Positions 1 to 8,738 are shown, numbered from the stretch's first letter. The stretch: DNA of 64,000 nucleotides from Marmoricola sp. Leaf446 (GCF_001424755.1 NZ_LMRF01000004.1:173023-237022), one strand, 5' to 3'. Numbers and translations are program-made. Notes: generated by a model from the letters alone, not told the origin.

Positions 1-2
1 TG

Positions 3-185
3 GCGCCGTTCGGCCTGCTCGAGGGCGGCCTGGCCACGGTCGGCGACGCGCTGTGGTGGCTCTCGGCCGTGGCGCTGCTGGTCGCCGTGGTGCTCACCCT
101 CACCTCCGGGTGGGAGTTCGCGCGCGACGTCGTGCGGCACCGGGCGGGACGCCCGACCAGCGCGGAGCGCCAGACCCAGGACTGA
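3..185 (+). CDS. C-terminal fragment of a membrane protein, possibly PgsA-type CDP-alcohol phosphatidyltransferase
   Basis: The frame is open from the left edge of the window and ends at TGA 183-185, leaving 60 residues of a protein that begins upstream. The visible part holds one hydrophobic segment (about residues 18-38) followed by a short basic tail. The segment TLTSGWEF resembles the TxxSGxxY stretch that closes phosphatidylglycerolphosphate synthases, which sit in the inner membrane and make phosphatidylglycerol phosphate. That match is short, so the family assignment is tentative; another polytopic membrane protein remains possible. Confidence 0.45.
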   Translation, partial: APFGLLEGGLATVGDALWWLSAVALLVAVVLTLTSGWEFARDVVRHRAGRPTSAERQTQD

Positions 186-191
186 TCCCGG

Positions 192-743
192 CTAGGGGTC
201 CGAGCGCTGGCGGTCGCGGTAGGCCCGGACGTTCTCCCGGTTGCCGCAGCCGCCCTCGCAGAAGCGGCGCGACCGGTTGCGGGACAGGTCCACCACGACG
301 TCCTCACAGTCGTCGGCCGCACAGGTCTTGAGGCGGTCCAGCTCGCCCGAGCGGACCACGTCGATCATCGCCATCGCCGCCTCGACGGCCATCCGCTGGT
401 CGAGCGGGGCGTGCTGCGGGACGGCGTGGACGTGCCAGCCGAGCCCGTCGTGGTCGACCAGCTGGGGCAGCGCGCGGGCCTCGACGAGGATCTCGTTGAT
501 CCGGGCGACCAGGGACTGCTCGTCGAGGTGCCAGAGCCGGCGCAGCGAGGGCCGCAGCGCCCGGACGGCGTCGAGCTCACCGGCGTCGCCCAGCCGTACG
601 CCGTACCAGCCCTGGTCGTCGAGGAAGCGCGCGAGGTCGTCGCGGGTCTGCAGGGTGTCCTCGCCCGACCCGCCCTCGGGGTCGGTGTTGACCAGCGCGG
701 CCGCCGCGGCCAGCGCCATCTGGGTGTCATGGGCGAAAGTCAT
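192..743 (-). CDS. CGNR zinc-finger (ABATE-domain) regulator
   Basis: A 183-residue protein. The C-terminal third has the CGNR zinc finger: CAADDC near residue 143, then RFCEGGCGNR near residue 165, giving four cysteines that should bind zinc. The N-terminal part fits the ABATE stress-induced domain that usually precedes this finger. Proteins of this kind are thought to bind DNA or RNA, but few have been studied. An AGGAG ribosome site lies 5 nt before the ATG. It is divergent from the EamA exporter, a common pairing in actinobacteria, so it probably regulates that exporter. That role is inferred from position only. Confidence 0.85.
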   Translation of the reverse strand: MTFAHDTQMALAAAAALVNTDPEGGSGEDTLQTRDDLARFLDDQGWYGVRLGDAGELDAVRALRPSLRRLWHLDEQSLVARINEILVEARALPQLVDHDGLGWHVHAVPQHAPLDQRMAVEAAMAMIDVVRSGELDRLKTCAADDCEDVVVDLSRNRSRRFCEGGCGNRENVRAYRDRQRSDP

Positions 744-744
744 G

Positions 745-804
745 TTGACTCCTGACGTCTCGTCTTCCTAGAGTAACTGGTGTCCGACACTTTGACTCCT
801 GACG
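745..804. promoter_or_regulatory. Divergent intergenic region with a 13-bp direct repeat and a GTGTC/GACAC dyad
   Basis: TTGACTCCTGACG occurs twice, at 745-757 and 792-804, 47 bp apart. Between the copies lies GTGTCCGACAC (780-790), a 5-bp inverted repeat around one base. The first copy also contains, on the minus strand, the ribosome site of the CGNR gene. The arrangement suits an operator for the neighbouring regulator. No protein is known to bind it. Confidence 0.45.
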
Positions 805-820
805 ACGCGAGAGGCACCCC

Positions 821-1828
821 GTGGCGCTCCCCGAGACCCTGCCCCACGCGAGCGAGGCCGCCCGACCGGTGGGGCGCGGCCGTGGCCTGGCCGGCGGCGG
901 ACTGCTGGTGGCGCTGGTCTCGGCCGCCACCTTCGGCACGTCGGGCCCGTTCGCCAAGTCGCTGCTCGAGACCGGCTGGACCCCCGGGTCGACGGTCTTC
1001 CTGCGCATCGCCGGGGCCGCGCTGCTGCTCCTGGTGCCCACCGTGCGGGCGCTGTCGGGCCGCTGGCACCTGCTGCGCGGGTCCTGGCGGCAGGTCCTGG
1101 TGTACGGCGCGATGGCCGTCGCGCTGCCGCAGCTGGCCTTCTTCTACGCCGTGGACACGCTCTCGGTCGGCGTCGCGCTGCTGCTGGAGTACCTCGGTCT
1201 CGTCCTGGTCGTCGCCTGGCAGGCCCTCGTCCGCCGACGCTGGCCCGCGCTGCCGACCCTGGCCGGCGTCGTGCTGGCCGTCGGCGGCCTGACCCTGGTG
1301 CTCGACCTGCCCTCGCTGCTGCGGGGCGGCGAGGTCCAGATCAGCGGGATCGGTGTCGCCTGGGGCCTGCTCGCGGCGCTCGGACTGGCGTCGTACTTCG
1401 TGATGTCGGGGGTCTCCCACGACGACGCGCTGCCGCCGCTGGCCCTGGCCGGCTCGGGCCTGGTGGTCGCCTCGGTGGGCTTCGGCGTGCTCGGCCTGCT
1501 GGGCGTGCTGCCGATGACCTTCCGCACCGACGACGTCGAGCTGGCCGGGGCGGTGCTGCCCTGGTGGGTCCCGGTCCTCGAGCTGGGAGCCGTCGCCGCC
1601 GCCACGGCGTACGTCACCGGGATCGTGGCCGCCCGTCTGCTGGGGGCCAAGGTCGCGTCCTTCGTGGGCCTGTCCGAGGTGCTCTTCGCGGTGCTCTTCG
1701 CGTGGCTGCTGCTCGGCCAGCTGCCCGGCCTGGTGCAGCTCGCCGGCGGGCTGCTCATCCTCGCCGGCGTGGTCGTGGTGCGGCTGGAGGAGCCCGACGC
1801 TCCGGCGGCCGGGGTGGCCGCGGGCTAG
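821..1828 (+). CDS. EamA/DMT-family transporter
   Basis: A 335-residue integral membrane protein with about ten hydrophobic helices in two similar halves. This is the 5+5 architecture of the drug/metabolite transporter superfamily (EamA). The first helix contains SAATFGTSGPFAKSLL, typical of the start of an EamA repeat, and the second half contains GLSEVLFAVLFAWLLLGQ. Family members export amino acids, metabolites or drugs; the substrate cannot be read from sequence. The GTG start is preceded by GAGAGG at a 6-nt gap. The gene is divergent from the CGNR regulator. Confidence 0.88.
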   Translation: MALPETLPHASEAARPVGRGRGLAGGGLLVALVSAATFGTSGPFAKSLLETGWTPGSTVFLRIAGAALLLLVPTVRALSGRWHLLRGSWRQVLVYGAMAVALPQLAFFYAVDTLSVGVALLLEYLGLVLVVAWQALVRRRWPALPTLAGVVLAVGGLTLVLDLPSLLRGGEVQISGIGVAWGLLAALGLASYFVMSGVSHDDALPPLALAGSGLVVASVGFGVLGLLGVLPMTFRTDDVELAGAVLPWWVPVLELGAVAAATAYVTGIVAARLLGAKVASFVGLSEVLFAVLFAWLLLGQLPGLVQLAGGLLILAGVVVVRLEEPDAPAAGVAAG

Positions 1829-1831
1829 CGT
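1826..1831 (+). promoter_or_regulatory. Leaderless -10 box (TAGCGT) for gene at 1839
   Basis: TAGCGT fits the actinobacterial TANNNT -10 and ends 7 nt before an ATG that has no Shine-Dalgarno. It overlaps the eamA stop codon. Confidence 0.6.
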
Positions 1832-1838
1832 GCTGCCC

Positions 1839-2768
1839 ATGGCACGCACCGACGAGCCCGAGGCAGCCACGACCGCGGCTCTCGCCGCCGTCGCCGACGA
1901 CCTCTACGCCGGGCCGGTCGAGCAGTTCGTGCCGCAGCGCGACGCCGCGGTGCGCGCGGCCAAGCAGGACGGCGACCCGGGCCTGGCCCGGGACGTGGGT
2001 CGGCTGCGCAAGCCGTCGGTGGCGGCCTGGGCGGTCAACCTGCTGGTGCGGGTGGAGGCGGAGCAGATCGACCAGGTGCTTGCCGTCGCGGCCTCCCTGC
2101 GCAGCGCCGCGGAGGCTCTGGACGGTGACGAGCTGCGCGCGCTCACCCGGCAGCGCCGCCAGCTCACCGCGGCGCTGGCCACCACGGCCCGCAGCCGCGC
2201 CCGCGACGAGGGGACGCGCCTCTCCGAGGCGGTGGTCGAGCAGGTCGAGGACGTGCTGACCGCCGCGATGCTGGACCCGGTGGCCGCCGAGGTCGTGCTG
2301 ACGGGCCGGCTGGTCCGTTCGTTCACCTCCACGGGCGTCTCGGACCTCGACGTGGCCGCGGTCGTCGCGGTCCCCGAGGCGCTCGGGATGCGGGCCACGC
2401 CGCGCGCGCCGGGCGAGGACGGTGAGCCCACGCCCCCCACCCTCACCCTCGTGCCCGACGACGGGCGGGCGCGCCGCGAGGCGGAGGAGGCGCTGGAGCA
2501 GGCGACCGAGGAGCTGGACGCGGCCCGTGCCGAGCACGAGGAGGTCGCGACGTCCGTCTCCCGCCTCGACGCGCGCCGGCTGCAGCTGCAGGGCGAGGCC
2601 GAGGAGCTGCGCCGCCGGCTCGCGGAGCTCGAGGACCAGGTCGACCGCTGCGACGAGGAGCACGAGGAGGCGCAGGACGCGCTCGACGACGCCCGGGCCG
2701 TGCTCGACGAGGCCGTGCGCGAGCAGGAGCGGGCCCGCGCCGCGCTGGACGACCTCGGCCCGGCCTGA
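1839..2768 (+). CDS. Hypothetical protein with long C-terminal coiled coil
   Basis: A 309-residue soluble protein of no family I can name. Residues 1-190 are helical and contain a conserved-looking GRLRKPSVAAWAVNLL segment. Residues 205-305 are almost pure charged heptads (runs of EEL, RRL, AELEDQ), a clear coiled coil that suggests a dimer. There is no signal peptide and no membrane helix. I chose ATG 1839 over the in-frame GTG 1830 because TAGCGT lies 7 nt upstream and there is no ribosome site, which indicates a leaderless message. Confidence 0.75.
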   Translation: MARTDEPEAATTAALAAVADDLYAGPVEQFVPQRDAAVRAAKQDGDPGLARDVGRLRKPSVAAWAVNLLVRVEAEQIDQVLAVAASLRSAAEALDGDELRALTRQRRQLTAALATTARSRARDEGTRLSEAVVEQVEDVLTAAMLDPVAAEVVLTGRLVRSFTSTGVSDLDVAAVVAVPEALGMRATPRAPGEDGEPTPPTLTLVPDDGRARREAEEALEQATEELDAARAEHEEVATSVSRLDARRLQLQGEAEELRRRLAELEDQVDRCDEEHEEAQDALDDARAVLDEAVREQERARAALDDLGPA

Positions 2769-2811
2769 GCCCACGAGGCTGGCGGTCCTGGCGGCTGTCG
2801 GCGGCCGCGCC

Positions 2812-2817
2812 TAGCGT
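2812..2817 (+). promoter_or_regulatory. Leaderless -10 box (TAGCGT) for DinB-like gene
   Basis: TAGCGT lies 7 nt before ATG 2825. Both the hexamer and the spacing are identical to those before the gene at 1839. Confidence 0.6.
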
Positions 2818-2824
2818 GCGGGAC

Positions 2825-3421
2825 ATGGCCGACCGCACCCTGGACCCCGCCCACCCCGACCACGCCGAGCTGCTGCTGGGCTACCTGCACCGCGCCCGCA
2901 CCAACCTGCTCGGGGCGCTCGAGGGGCTCTCCGACCACGACGTGCGCCGCCCGCTGACGCCGACCGGCACCAGCCTGCTCGGCCTGGTCAAGCACGTCGC
3001 GACCGTCGAGGCGGGCTACCTCGGCGGGTGCGTGGGGCGTCCGTTCCCCGAGGTGCTGCCCTGGGACACCGACGAGGGCTACGCCGAGGCCGCCGACATG
3101 TGGGCCACGGCCGAGGAGTCGCGCGCGGGCCTGCTCGGTCTCTACGGGCGCACCTCGGCCCACGGCGACGCGAGCGTGCGCGCGCTCGGGCTGGAGGCGC
3201 CCGCGACCGTGCCGTGGTGGCCTGAGGAGCGCCGCCGCACGACGGTCGGGTGGGTGCTGGTGCACCTGCTGGAGGAGACGGCGCAGCACGCCGGCCACGC
3301 CGACGTGCTGCGCGAGTCGGTCGACGGCCGGGGCGGCGCCGACCGGGACGAGCTCGGCGACGACGGCTGGTGGCAGGCCCACGTGGCCCGGGTGCAGGCC
3401 GCGGCCGACGCCCACCGGTGA
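2825..3421 (+). CDS. DinB-family (DUF664) protein
   Basis: A 198-residue protein matching the DUF664 branch of the DinB/YfiT four-helix fold. The features are GTSLLGLVKHVATVEAGYLG near residue 43 and VHLLEETAQHAGHADVLRE near residue 150. The spaced histidines (KHV, and the two in QHAGH) are the usual metal ligands. Relatives include thiol S-transferases such as bacillithiol- and mycothiol-dependent enzymes, so a metal-dependent thiol transferase is plausible but unproven. This DinB fold is unrelated to DNA polymerase IV. The start is ATG 2825, fixed by the leaderless -10. Confidence 0.85.
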   Translation: MADRTLDPAHPDHAELLLGYLHRARTNLLGALEGLSDHDVRRPLTPTGTSLLGLVKHVATVEAGYLGGCVGRPFPEVLPWDTDEGYAEAADMWATAEESRAGLLGLYGRTSAHGDASVRALGLEAPATVPWWPEERRRTTVGWVLVHLLEETAQHAGHADVLRESVDGRGGADRDELGDDGWWQAHVARVQAAADAHR

Positions 3422-3515
3422 GCCGGCGGGCGACGCGGCGCCCGGTGCCCTGGGTTTCCGTCCCCAGGTGTGGAACGATCCAACGCGGTCGACCCACCAG
3501 CCACGAGGAGAGCAG

Positions 3516-4544
3516 ATGCGCGTCGGAGTCCTGACCGGAGGCGGGGACTGCCCCGGCCTCAACGCCGTGATCCGGGCGGTCGTCCGCAAGGGCGTCTCGG
3601 AGTACGGCTACGACTTCGTCGGCTTCCGCGACGGCTGGAAGGGCCCGCTCGAGGGCGTGACCACCGAGCTGGGCATCCCGCAGGTGCGCGGCATCCTGCC
3701 CCGGGGTGGCACCATCCTGGGCTCCTCGCGCACCAACCCGTTCAAGGTCGACGACGGCGTGGAGCGCATCAAGGCCAACCTCGCCGAGCTCGGGGTCGAC
3801 GCGCTCGTCGCCATCGGCGGCGAGGACACCCTCGGCGTGGCGACCAAGCTGCACGACCTCGGCGTCAACGTGGTCGGCGTGCCCAAGACGATCGACAACG
3901 ACCTCAACGCCACCGACTTCACCTTCGGGTTCGACACCGCGGTCAACATCGCGATGGAGGCCATCGACCGGCTGCACACCACCGCCGAGTCGCACCACCG
4001 CGTGCTCGTGGTCGAGGTGATGGGTCGCCACGCCGGCTGGATTGCGCTGCACGCCGGTCTCGCGGGCGGCGCCAACGTGGTGCTGATCCCCGAGAAGCCG
4101 TTCGACATCGAGCAGGTCTGCGCGCTGGTCGAGCGCCGGTTCGAGGACCACTTCGCGCCGATCCTGGTCGTCTCCGAGGGCGCCGTGCCGGTCGAGGGCG
4201 GCGAGATGAGCCTGGTGTCGGGGGAGAAGGACGCCTTCGGGCACGTCCGCCTCGGCGGCATCGGTGACCGGTTGGCCAGCGAGATCGAGCACCGCACCGG
4301 CAAGGAGGCGCGCGCGGTCGTGCTCGGCCACGTCCAGCGTGGCGGCACGCCCACGGCGTTCGACCGGTGGCTGGCGACCCGCTTCGGGCTGCACGCCATC
4401 GACGCGGTCCACGACGGCGACTTCGGCACCATGATGGCGCTGCGCGGCACCCACATCGAGCGGGTGCCGCTGATCGAGGGCACCGGCGAGCTCAAGCTCG
4501 TCGACCCCGCGGAGTACGCCGAGGCCGAGGTCTTCTTCGGCTGA
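3516..4544 (+). CDS. pfkA: 6-phosphofructokinase, pyrophosphate-type residues
   Basis: A 342-residue group III phosphofructokinase that phosphorylates fructose 6-phosphate at C1 in glycolysis. GGGDCPGLN (residues 8-16) binds the phosphoryl donor. TIDND (125-129) holds the catalytic base Asp127, and MGRHAGW (169-175) binds the sugar phosphate. Residue 104 is Asp (GGEDT) and residue 124 is Lys (PKTIDND). In this family Gly/Gly marks ATP users and Asp/Lys marks pyrophosphate users, so PPi is the likely donor and the reaction would be reversible. The ATG follows AGGAG at a 6-nt gap. Confidence 0.93.
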   Translation: MRVGVLTGGGDCPGLNAVIRAVVRKGVSEYGYDFVGFRDGWKGPLEGVTTELGIPQVRGILPRGGTILGSSRTNPFKVDDGVERIKANLAELGVDALVAIGGEDTLGVATKLHDLGVNVVGVPKTIDNDLNATDFTFGFDTAVNIAMEAIDRLHTTAESHHRVLVVEVMGRHAGWIALHAGLAGGANVVLIPEKPFDIEQVCALVERRFEDHFAPILVVSEGAVPVEGGEMSLVSGEKDAFGHVRLGGIGDRLASEIEHRTGKEARAVVLGHVQRGGTPTAFDRWLATRFGLHAIDAVHDGDFGTMMALRGTHIERVPLIEGTGELKLVDPAEYAEAEVFFG

Positions 4545-4550
4545 GCTCCC

Positions 4551-4571
4551 CGCCCGACGGGCCGTCGGGCG
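4551..4571 (+). terminator. Hairpin terminator after pfkA
   Basis: CGCCCGAC pairs with GTCGGGCG across a 5-nt loop, 6 nt after the pfkA stop. There is no U-run, as is usual in high-GC actinobacteria. Confidence 0.6.
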
Positions 4572-4692
4572 GCCGGGTCGCGTCACGGGCGTGTGACGGT
4601 CGCGTGACCTTGGCGCGTCGTACGCCGAATGGCTGGTCAGACCGCGTGTCGTGGTCCACGATGGCCGGAACCGCTCACGTCGGAGGTTCGTC

Positions 4693-6126
4693 ATGTCCAG
4701 CACCACGTCCGAACAGACCACGCAGGACCAGCCGGACCTCAAGCGGGTGATGGGGCCCGGTCTGCTGCTGCTCTTCATCGTCGGCGACATCCTCGGCGCG
4801 GGCGTCTACGCCGTCACCGGCCAGCTCAGCGGGATCGTCGGCGGCATCGTGTGGCTGCCGTTCCTGGTGGCCTTCGTGGTGGCGTCGCTGACCGCGCTGT
4901 CCTACCTCGAGCTGGTCTGCAAGTACCCCCGGGCGGCGGGGGCCGCGCTGTACACCCACAAGGCGTTCGGCATCCACTTCGTGACGTTCCTGGTGGCGTT
5001 CGGGGTGATCTGCTCCGGCATCACCAGTGCCGCCACCTCCTCCAACGTCCTGGCGCAGAACCTCACCGGCGGCTTCGTGGCCAACGGGTGGCTGGACTCC
5101 GAGCCCAGCACGGGCGTGGTCACCGCCATCGCCATGGCCTTCATGCTGCTCCTGGCGCTGATCAACCTGCGTGGGGTCGGGGAGTCGGTGAAGTTCAACG
5201 TGGTGCTGACGCTCGTCGAGGTGACCGCCCTGGCGATCGTCATCGGCGTCGGCTTCTTCGCGATGTCCCAGGGCAACGTCGACTTCGGCCGCGTCGTGAC
5301 CTTCGAGGACTCCGGCGACAAGGGCCTCTTCCTCGCGGTCACCGCGGCCACCTCGATCGCGTTCTTCGCCATGGTCGGCTTCGAGGACTCGGTCAACATG
5401 GTCGAGGAGACCAAGGACCCGGCCCGGATCTTCCCCCGCGCGCTGCTCACCGGCCTGGGGATCGCGGTCGTGATCTACATGCTCGTGGCGGTCTCGGTCG
5501 TCTCGGTGCTGACCTCCGAGCAGATCGCCGACGCGAGCGAGGGCCGGGCCCTGCTCGAGGTCGTCCGCGTGGGTGCCCCCGACTTCCCGATCGACCGGGT
5601 GTTCCCCTTCCTCGCGGTGTTCGCCGTGGCCAACACGGCGCTGATCAACATGCTGATGGCGAGCCGGCTGCTCTACGGCCTGGCCAACCAGGACGTGCTG
5701 CCGCGGGTGCTGGGCAAGGTCTCGCCCCGGTCGAAGGCCCCCTACGTCGGGATCGCCTTCTCCACGCTGCTCGCGCTGGCCCTGATCGTCTACGTCTCCA
5801 GCCGCGCCGAGGACGAGGTCGTCCTCAACCTCGCCAGCGTGACCTCGCTGCTGCTGCTCGTGGTCTTCCTCATCGTCAACGTCGCCTGCCTGGTGCTGCG
5901 TCGCGACAGGTCGCACGACGGGGGCTTCCGCTCGCCGGGGCTCACCCCGGCCGTGGCGGCCGTGCTGTGCGCCTTCCTGGTCGGCCCGTGGGTCGACCGG
6001 GGTGCGCTGGTCTACCAGATCGCCGGGGTGCTGATGCTGATCGGCGTCGGGCTCTGGCTCGTGACCATGGTCGTGCACAAGCCCGAGGGCGGCCGCTTCC
6101 GCGACGTCGAGCACCTGGGGGAGTGA
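4693..6126 (+). CDS. APC-family amino acid permease
   Basis: A 477-residue protein with about twelve membrane helices. The first helix carries GDILGAGVYAV, the unwound substrate-binding element of APC transporters. GFEDSVNMVEETKDPAR sits in the loop after helix 6, a hallmark of the cationic and general amino acid permease branches. It likely imports amino acids with protons; the exact substrate is unknown. GGAGG lies 6 nt before the ATG, which fixes the start and excludes the in-frame GTG 42 nt upstream. It stands alone, between pfkA and the class II DAHP synthase. Confidence 0.88.
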   Translation: MSSTTSEQTTQDQPDLKRVMGPGLLLLFIVGDILGAGVYAVTGQLSGIVGGIVWLPFLVAFVVASLTALSYLELVCKYPRAAGAALYTHKAFGIHFVTFLVAFGVICSGITSAATSSNVLAQNLTGGFVANGWLDSEPSTGVVTAIAMAFMLLLALINLRGVGESVKFNVVLTLVEVTALAIVIGVGFFAMSQGNVDFGRVVTFEDSGDKGLFLAVTAATSIAFFAMVGFEDSVNMVEETKDPARIFPRALLTGLGIAVVIYMLVAVSVVSVLTSEQIADASEGRALLEVVRVGAPDFPIDRVFPFLAVFAVANTALINMLMASRLLYGLANQDVLPRVLGKVSPRSKAPYVGIAFSTLLALALIVYVSSRAEDEVVLNLASVTSLLLLVVFLIVNVACLVLRRDRSHDGGFRSPGLTPAVAAVLCAFLVGPWVDRGALVYQIAGVLMLIGVGLWLVTMVVHKPEGGRFRDVEHLGE

Positions 6127-6196
6127 GGCGGTCCGGCCCCACGGGGGCGGGGAGTCCACCTCGGGGTCGCGTTTCGGTGCGGCGTCCGGAGCGCCG

Positions 6197-6202
6197 TACC
6201 CT
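6197..6202 (+). promoter_or_regulatory. Leaderless -10 box (TACCCT) for class II DAHP synthase
   Basis: TACCCT ends 6 nt before GTG 6209. The GGAG that follows it is too close to the start to serve as a ribosome site. Confidence 0.55.
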
Positions 6203-6208
6203 GGAGCG

Positions 6209-7552
6209 GTGTCCGTCCCGTCTGTCCCGTCCCTGGCCGAGCTGCACGCCCTCGCCCCCGCCCAGCAGCCGAGCTACCCCGACCGCGCCGCGGTCGACGC
6301 CGCCGTCACCCGGCTGCGCCAGATGCCGCCGCTGGTCTTCGCCGGTGAGTGCGACGAGCTGAAGGCCAAGCTCGCCGCAGTCGCGCGCGGCGAGGCGTTC
6401 TTGCTCCAGGGCGGCGACTGCGCCGAGACCTTCGCCGGGGTCACCGCCGACAACACCCGCAACAAGCTGCGGGTGCTGCTCCAGATGGCCGTCGTGCTGA
6501 CGTACGCCGCCTCGGTCCCGGTGGTCAAGCTGGGGCGGCTGGCCGGCCAGTACGCCAAGCCGCGCTCCTCGGACTGGGAGACCCGCGGCGACGTGACGCT
6601 GCCGGCCTACCGCGGCGACGCCGTCAACGGCTTCGACTTCACCCCCGAGTCCCGCGTGCCCGACCCGAGCCGGCTCGTGGACGTCTACAACGCCTCGGCC
6701 GCGACCCTCAACCTGGTGCGTGCCTTCGTGACCGGCGGCTACGCCGACCTGCGCCAGGTGCACACCTGGAACACCGACTTCGTGCTCGGCTCGGAGGTGG
6801 GCCGTCGCTACGAGCAGCTGGCCGCCGAGATCGACAAGGCGATGTCGTTCATGGAGGCCATCGGCGTCGACGTCGACGAGCTGCGTCGCGTCGACTTCCA
6901 CTCCAGCCACGAGGCGCTGGTGCTGGAGTACGAGCACGCGCTGACCCGCACCGACAGCCGCACCCAGCTGCCCTACGACGTCTCCAGCCACTTCGTGTGG
7001 ATCGGTGAGCGCACCCGCCAGCTCGACGGCGCCCACGTGGAGCTGATGAGCCGCATCGCCAACCCGATCGGCGTCAAGCTCGGCCCGACCACGACCTCCG
7101 ACGACGCCATCGCGCTCGCCGCCAAGCTCAACCCGACCAACGAGCCGGGCCGGCTGACCTTCATCACCCGGATGGGCGCGGGCAAGATCCGCGACCACCT
7201 GCCGCCGCTGCTGGAGAAGGTCCACGCCGCCGGGGTCGAGGCCGCGTGGGTCTGCGACCCGATGCACGGCAACACCTTCGAGGCGTCCTCGGGCTACAAG
7301 ACGCGTCGCTTCGACGACGTCATCGAGGAGGTCCAGGGCTTCTTCGACGTCCACCGCGCCGTCGGCACCTGGCCCGGCGGCCTCCACGTCGAGCTCACCG
7401 GTGACGACGTCACCGAGTGTGTCGGCGGCGGCGAGGAGCTCAGCGAGGCCGACCTGGCCGGGCGCTACGAGTCGGTCTGCGACCCCCGCCTCAACCGGGT
7501 GCAGAGCCTGGAGCTGTCGTTCCTGGTCGCGGAGATGCTGCGGAAGGCCTGA
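6209..7552 (+). CDS. aroG: Class II 3-deoxy-D-arabino-heptulosonate 7-phosphate synthase
   Basis: A 447-residue plant/actinobacterial (type II) DAHP synthase. It condenses phosphoenolpyruvate with erythrose 4-phosphate, the first step of the shikimate pathway. Visible signatures are LLQGGDCAETF (metal-binding Cys), VKLGRLAGQYAKPRS, DFHSSHEAL, IGVKLGP and WVCDPMHGNT, all family hallmarks in the right order. It has the full length for the family. In M. tuberculosis the equivalent enzyme binds chorismate mutase and is allosterically inhibited by aromatic amino acids. Its 3' end overlaps the convergent membrane-protein gene by 62 nt. A second, unrelated DAHP synthase lies at 16067. Confidence 0.95.
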   Translation: MSVPSVPSLAELHALAPAQQPSYPDRAAVDAAVTRLRQMPPLVFAGECDELKAKLAAVARGEAFLLQGGDCAETFAGVTADNTRNKLRVLLQMAVVLTYAASVPVVKLGRLAGQYAKPRSSDWETRGDVTLPAYRGDAVNGFDFTPESRVPDPSRLVDVYNASAATLNLVRAFVTGGYADLRQVHTWNTDFVLGSEVGRRYEQLAAEIDKAMSFMEAIGVDVDELRRVDFHSSHEALVLEYEHALTRTDSRTQLPYDVSSHFVWIGERTRQLDGAHVELMSRIANPIGVKLGPTTTSDDAIALAAKLNPTNEPGRLTFITRMGAGKIRDHLPPLLEKVHAAGVEAAWVCDPMHGNTFEASSGYKTRRFDDVIEEVQGFFDVHRAVGTWPGGLHVELTGDDVTECVGGGEELSEADLAGRYESVCDPRLNRVQSLELSFLVAEMLRKA

Positions 7553-8738
7553 GCGCCAGCACCGCCACCGCCGTCGGCGGGGCCATCACGGCGATCAGGC
7601 CCCACGGCGTGAAGGTCACGCCCGCGACGACGTGGCCCACCATGATGCCCAGCAGCGTCAGCAGGGCGACGACGCCCGCGACCGCGCCGGCGGCGACCCG
7701 GGTGCTGCGGCCGCCGTGGTGCAGCAGCGCGAGCACGCCGGCGGCGACCAGCAGCCGCACCAGCAGCCCGCCCAGCACCAGCACGTCGGGGCGCAGCTGC
7801 TCGCCGTGGTCACGGTCGAGGGTCAGCCAGCGTCCGGTCAGGGCCAGCAGCTCGAGCAGCAGGCCCAGGGCGGGAGCGGCGACGAGCACCAGCCCGGCGG
7901 TGAGCGCCGGGTCGGCGCACCTGCCCTGCGGCGGTGGCTGCGGGTCGGTGCCCACGGCGACCCCGCCCGCGAGCAGCAGCACCGAGGTCGCGACGACCCA
8001 GGCCAGCGGGCTGGCCACCTGCGGGTAGGCGCTGCCGGCGGTCACGCTGCCGAGCAGCAGGAGCGCGACCAGCCCGGTGAGCGAGGCGCAGCCGAGCACC
8101 GCGCCCGCCCCGGGGCGCCGCAGCAGCAGCAGGCCGACGGCGAGTGCCGGGACGGTCAGGGCGCCGAGCAGGTAGACCGACGTCGGTCGCAGCCCGAGCC
8201 CCGCCGGCAGCGTGGTCGACGCCAGCCAGACGTCGCGCGCCACCTCCGCCGCCGGGTCGAGCACGGCGAGGGCGACGAGCGCCGTCGCGGCGTACCGGCG
8301 CCACCGGACGGCCGCGGGTGACGCGTCGGGCCGGCGGGGCAGCAACGCCACGACGGCCGCGGCCAGCAGCAGGCCGAGGGTGGCGGCGGCCGGGCGGTAG
8401 GGCACCTGGACGTCGGTGAGCTCGGGCTGCGACCGCACGGCCGGGAGCAGGACCGCCGCCGCTGCCAGCACGAGCAGCAGGCGTACGACGAGCAGCACGT
8501 CCCCCCGCGGCGTGGGCGTCAGCACCGTCGCCACGTGCACCGACCCCACGGCGGCCAGCACCAGGGCGCCGGCGACCAGCGTGGCGGGACCGACCTCGGA
8601 GAGCGAGAGCAGGTCCCAGCCGGTGCCGCCCGCCACGAGCAGCAGGGCCAGCAGGTCCAGCGCCGGGTCCCGCAGGCCCGCCGCCCTGGGCCCCACGGCG
8701 GAGCCGGTGGTGGGTGGGGTCGGTGCGGTCGTGGTCAT
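7491..8738 (-). CDS. Polytopic membrane protein of unknown function
   Basis: A 415-residue protein, very rich in Leu, Ala and Val, with roughly ten to twelve predicted membrane helices and short Arg/Pro loops. I recognise no family motif. The N-terminus (about residues 1-22) is a Thr/Pro-rich cytoplasmic tail, and the C-terminal 20 residues are again Pro/Ala-rich. The ATG follows a GGGGGG stretch at a short gap. Its end runs 62 nt into the convergent DAHP synthase gene. Transport or a structural role would be guesses. Confidence 0.75.
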   Translation of the reverse strand: MTTTAPTPPTTGSAVGPRAAGLRDPALDLLALLLVAGGTGWDLLSLSEVGPATLVAGALVLAAVGSVHVATVLTPTPRGDVLLVVRLLLVLAAAAVLLPAVRSQPELTDVQVPYRPAAATLGLLLAAAVVALLPRRPDASPAAVRWRRYAATALVALAVLDPAAEVARDVWLASTTLPAGLGLRPTSVYLLGALTVPALAVGLLLLRRPGAGAVLGCASLTGLVALLLLGSVTAGSAYPQVASPLAWVVATSVLLLAGGVAVGTDPQPPPQGRCADPALTAGLVLVAAPALGLLLELLALTGRWLTLDRDHGEQLRPDVLVLGGLLVRLLVAAGVLALLHHGGRSTRVAAGAVAGVVALLTLLGIMVGHVVAGVTFTPWGLIAVMAPPTAVAVLALRPSAASPRPGTTAPGSAPG

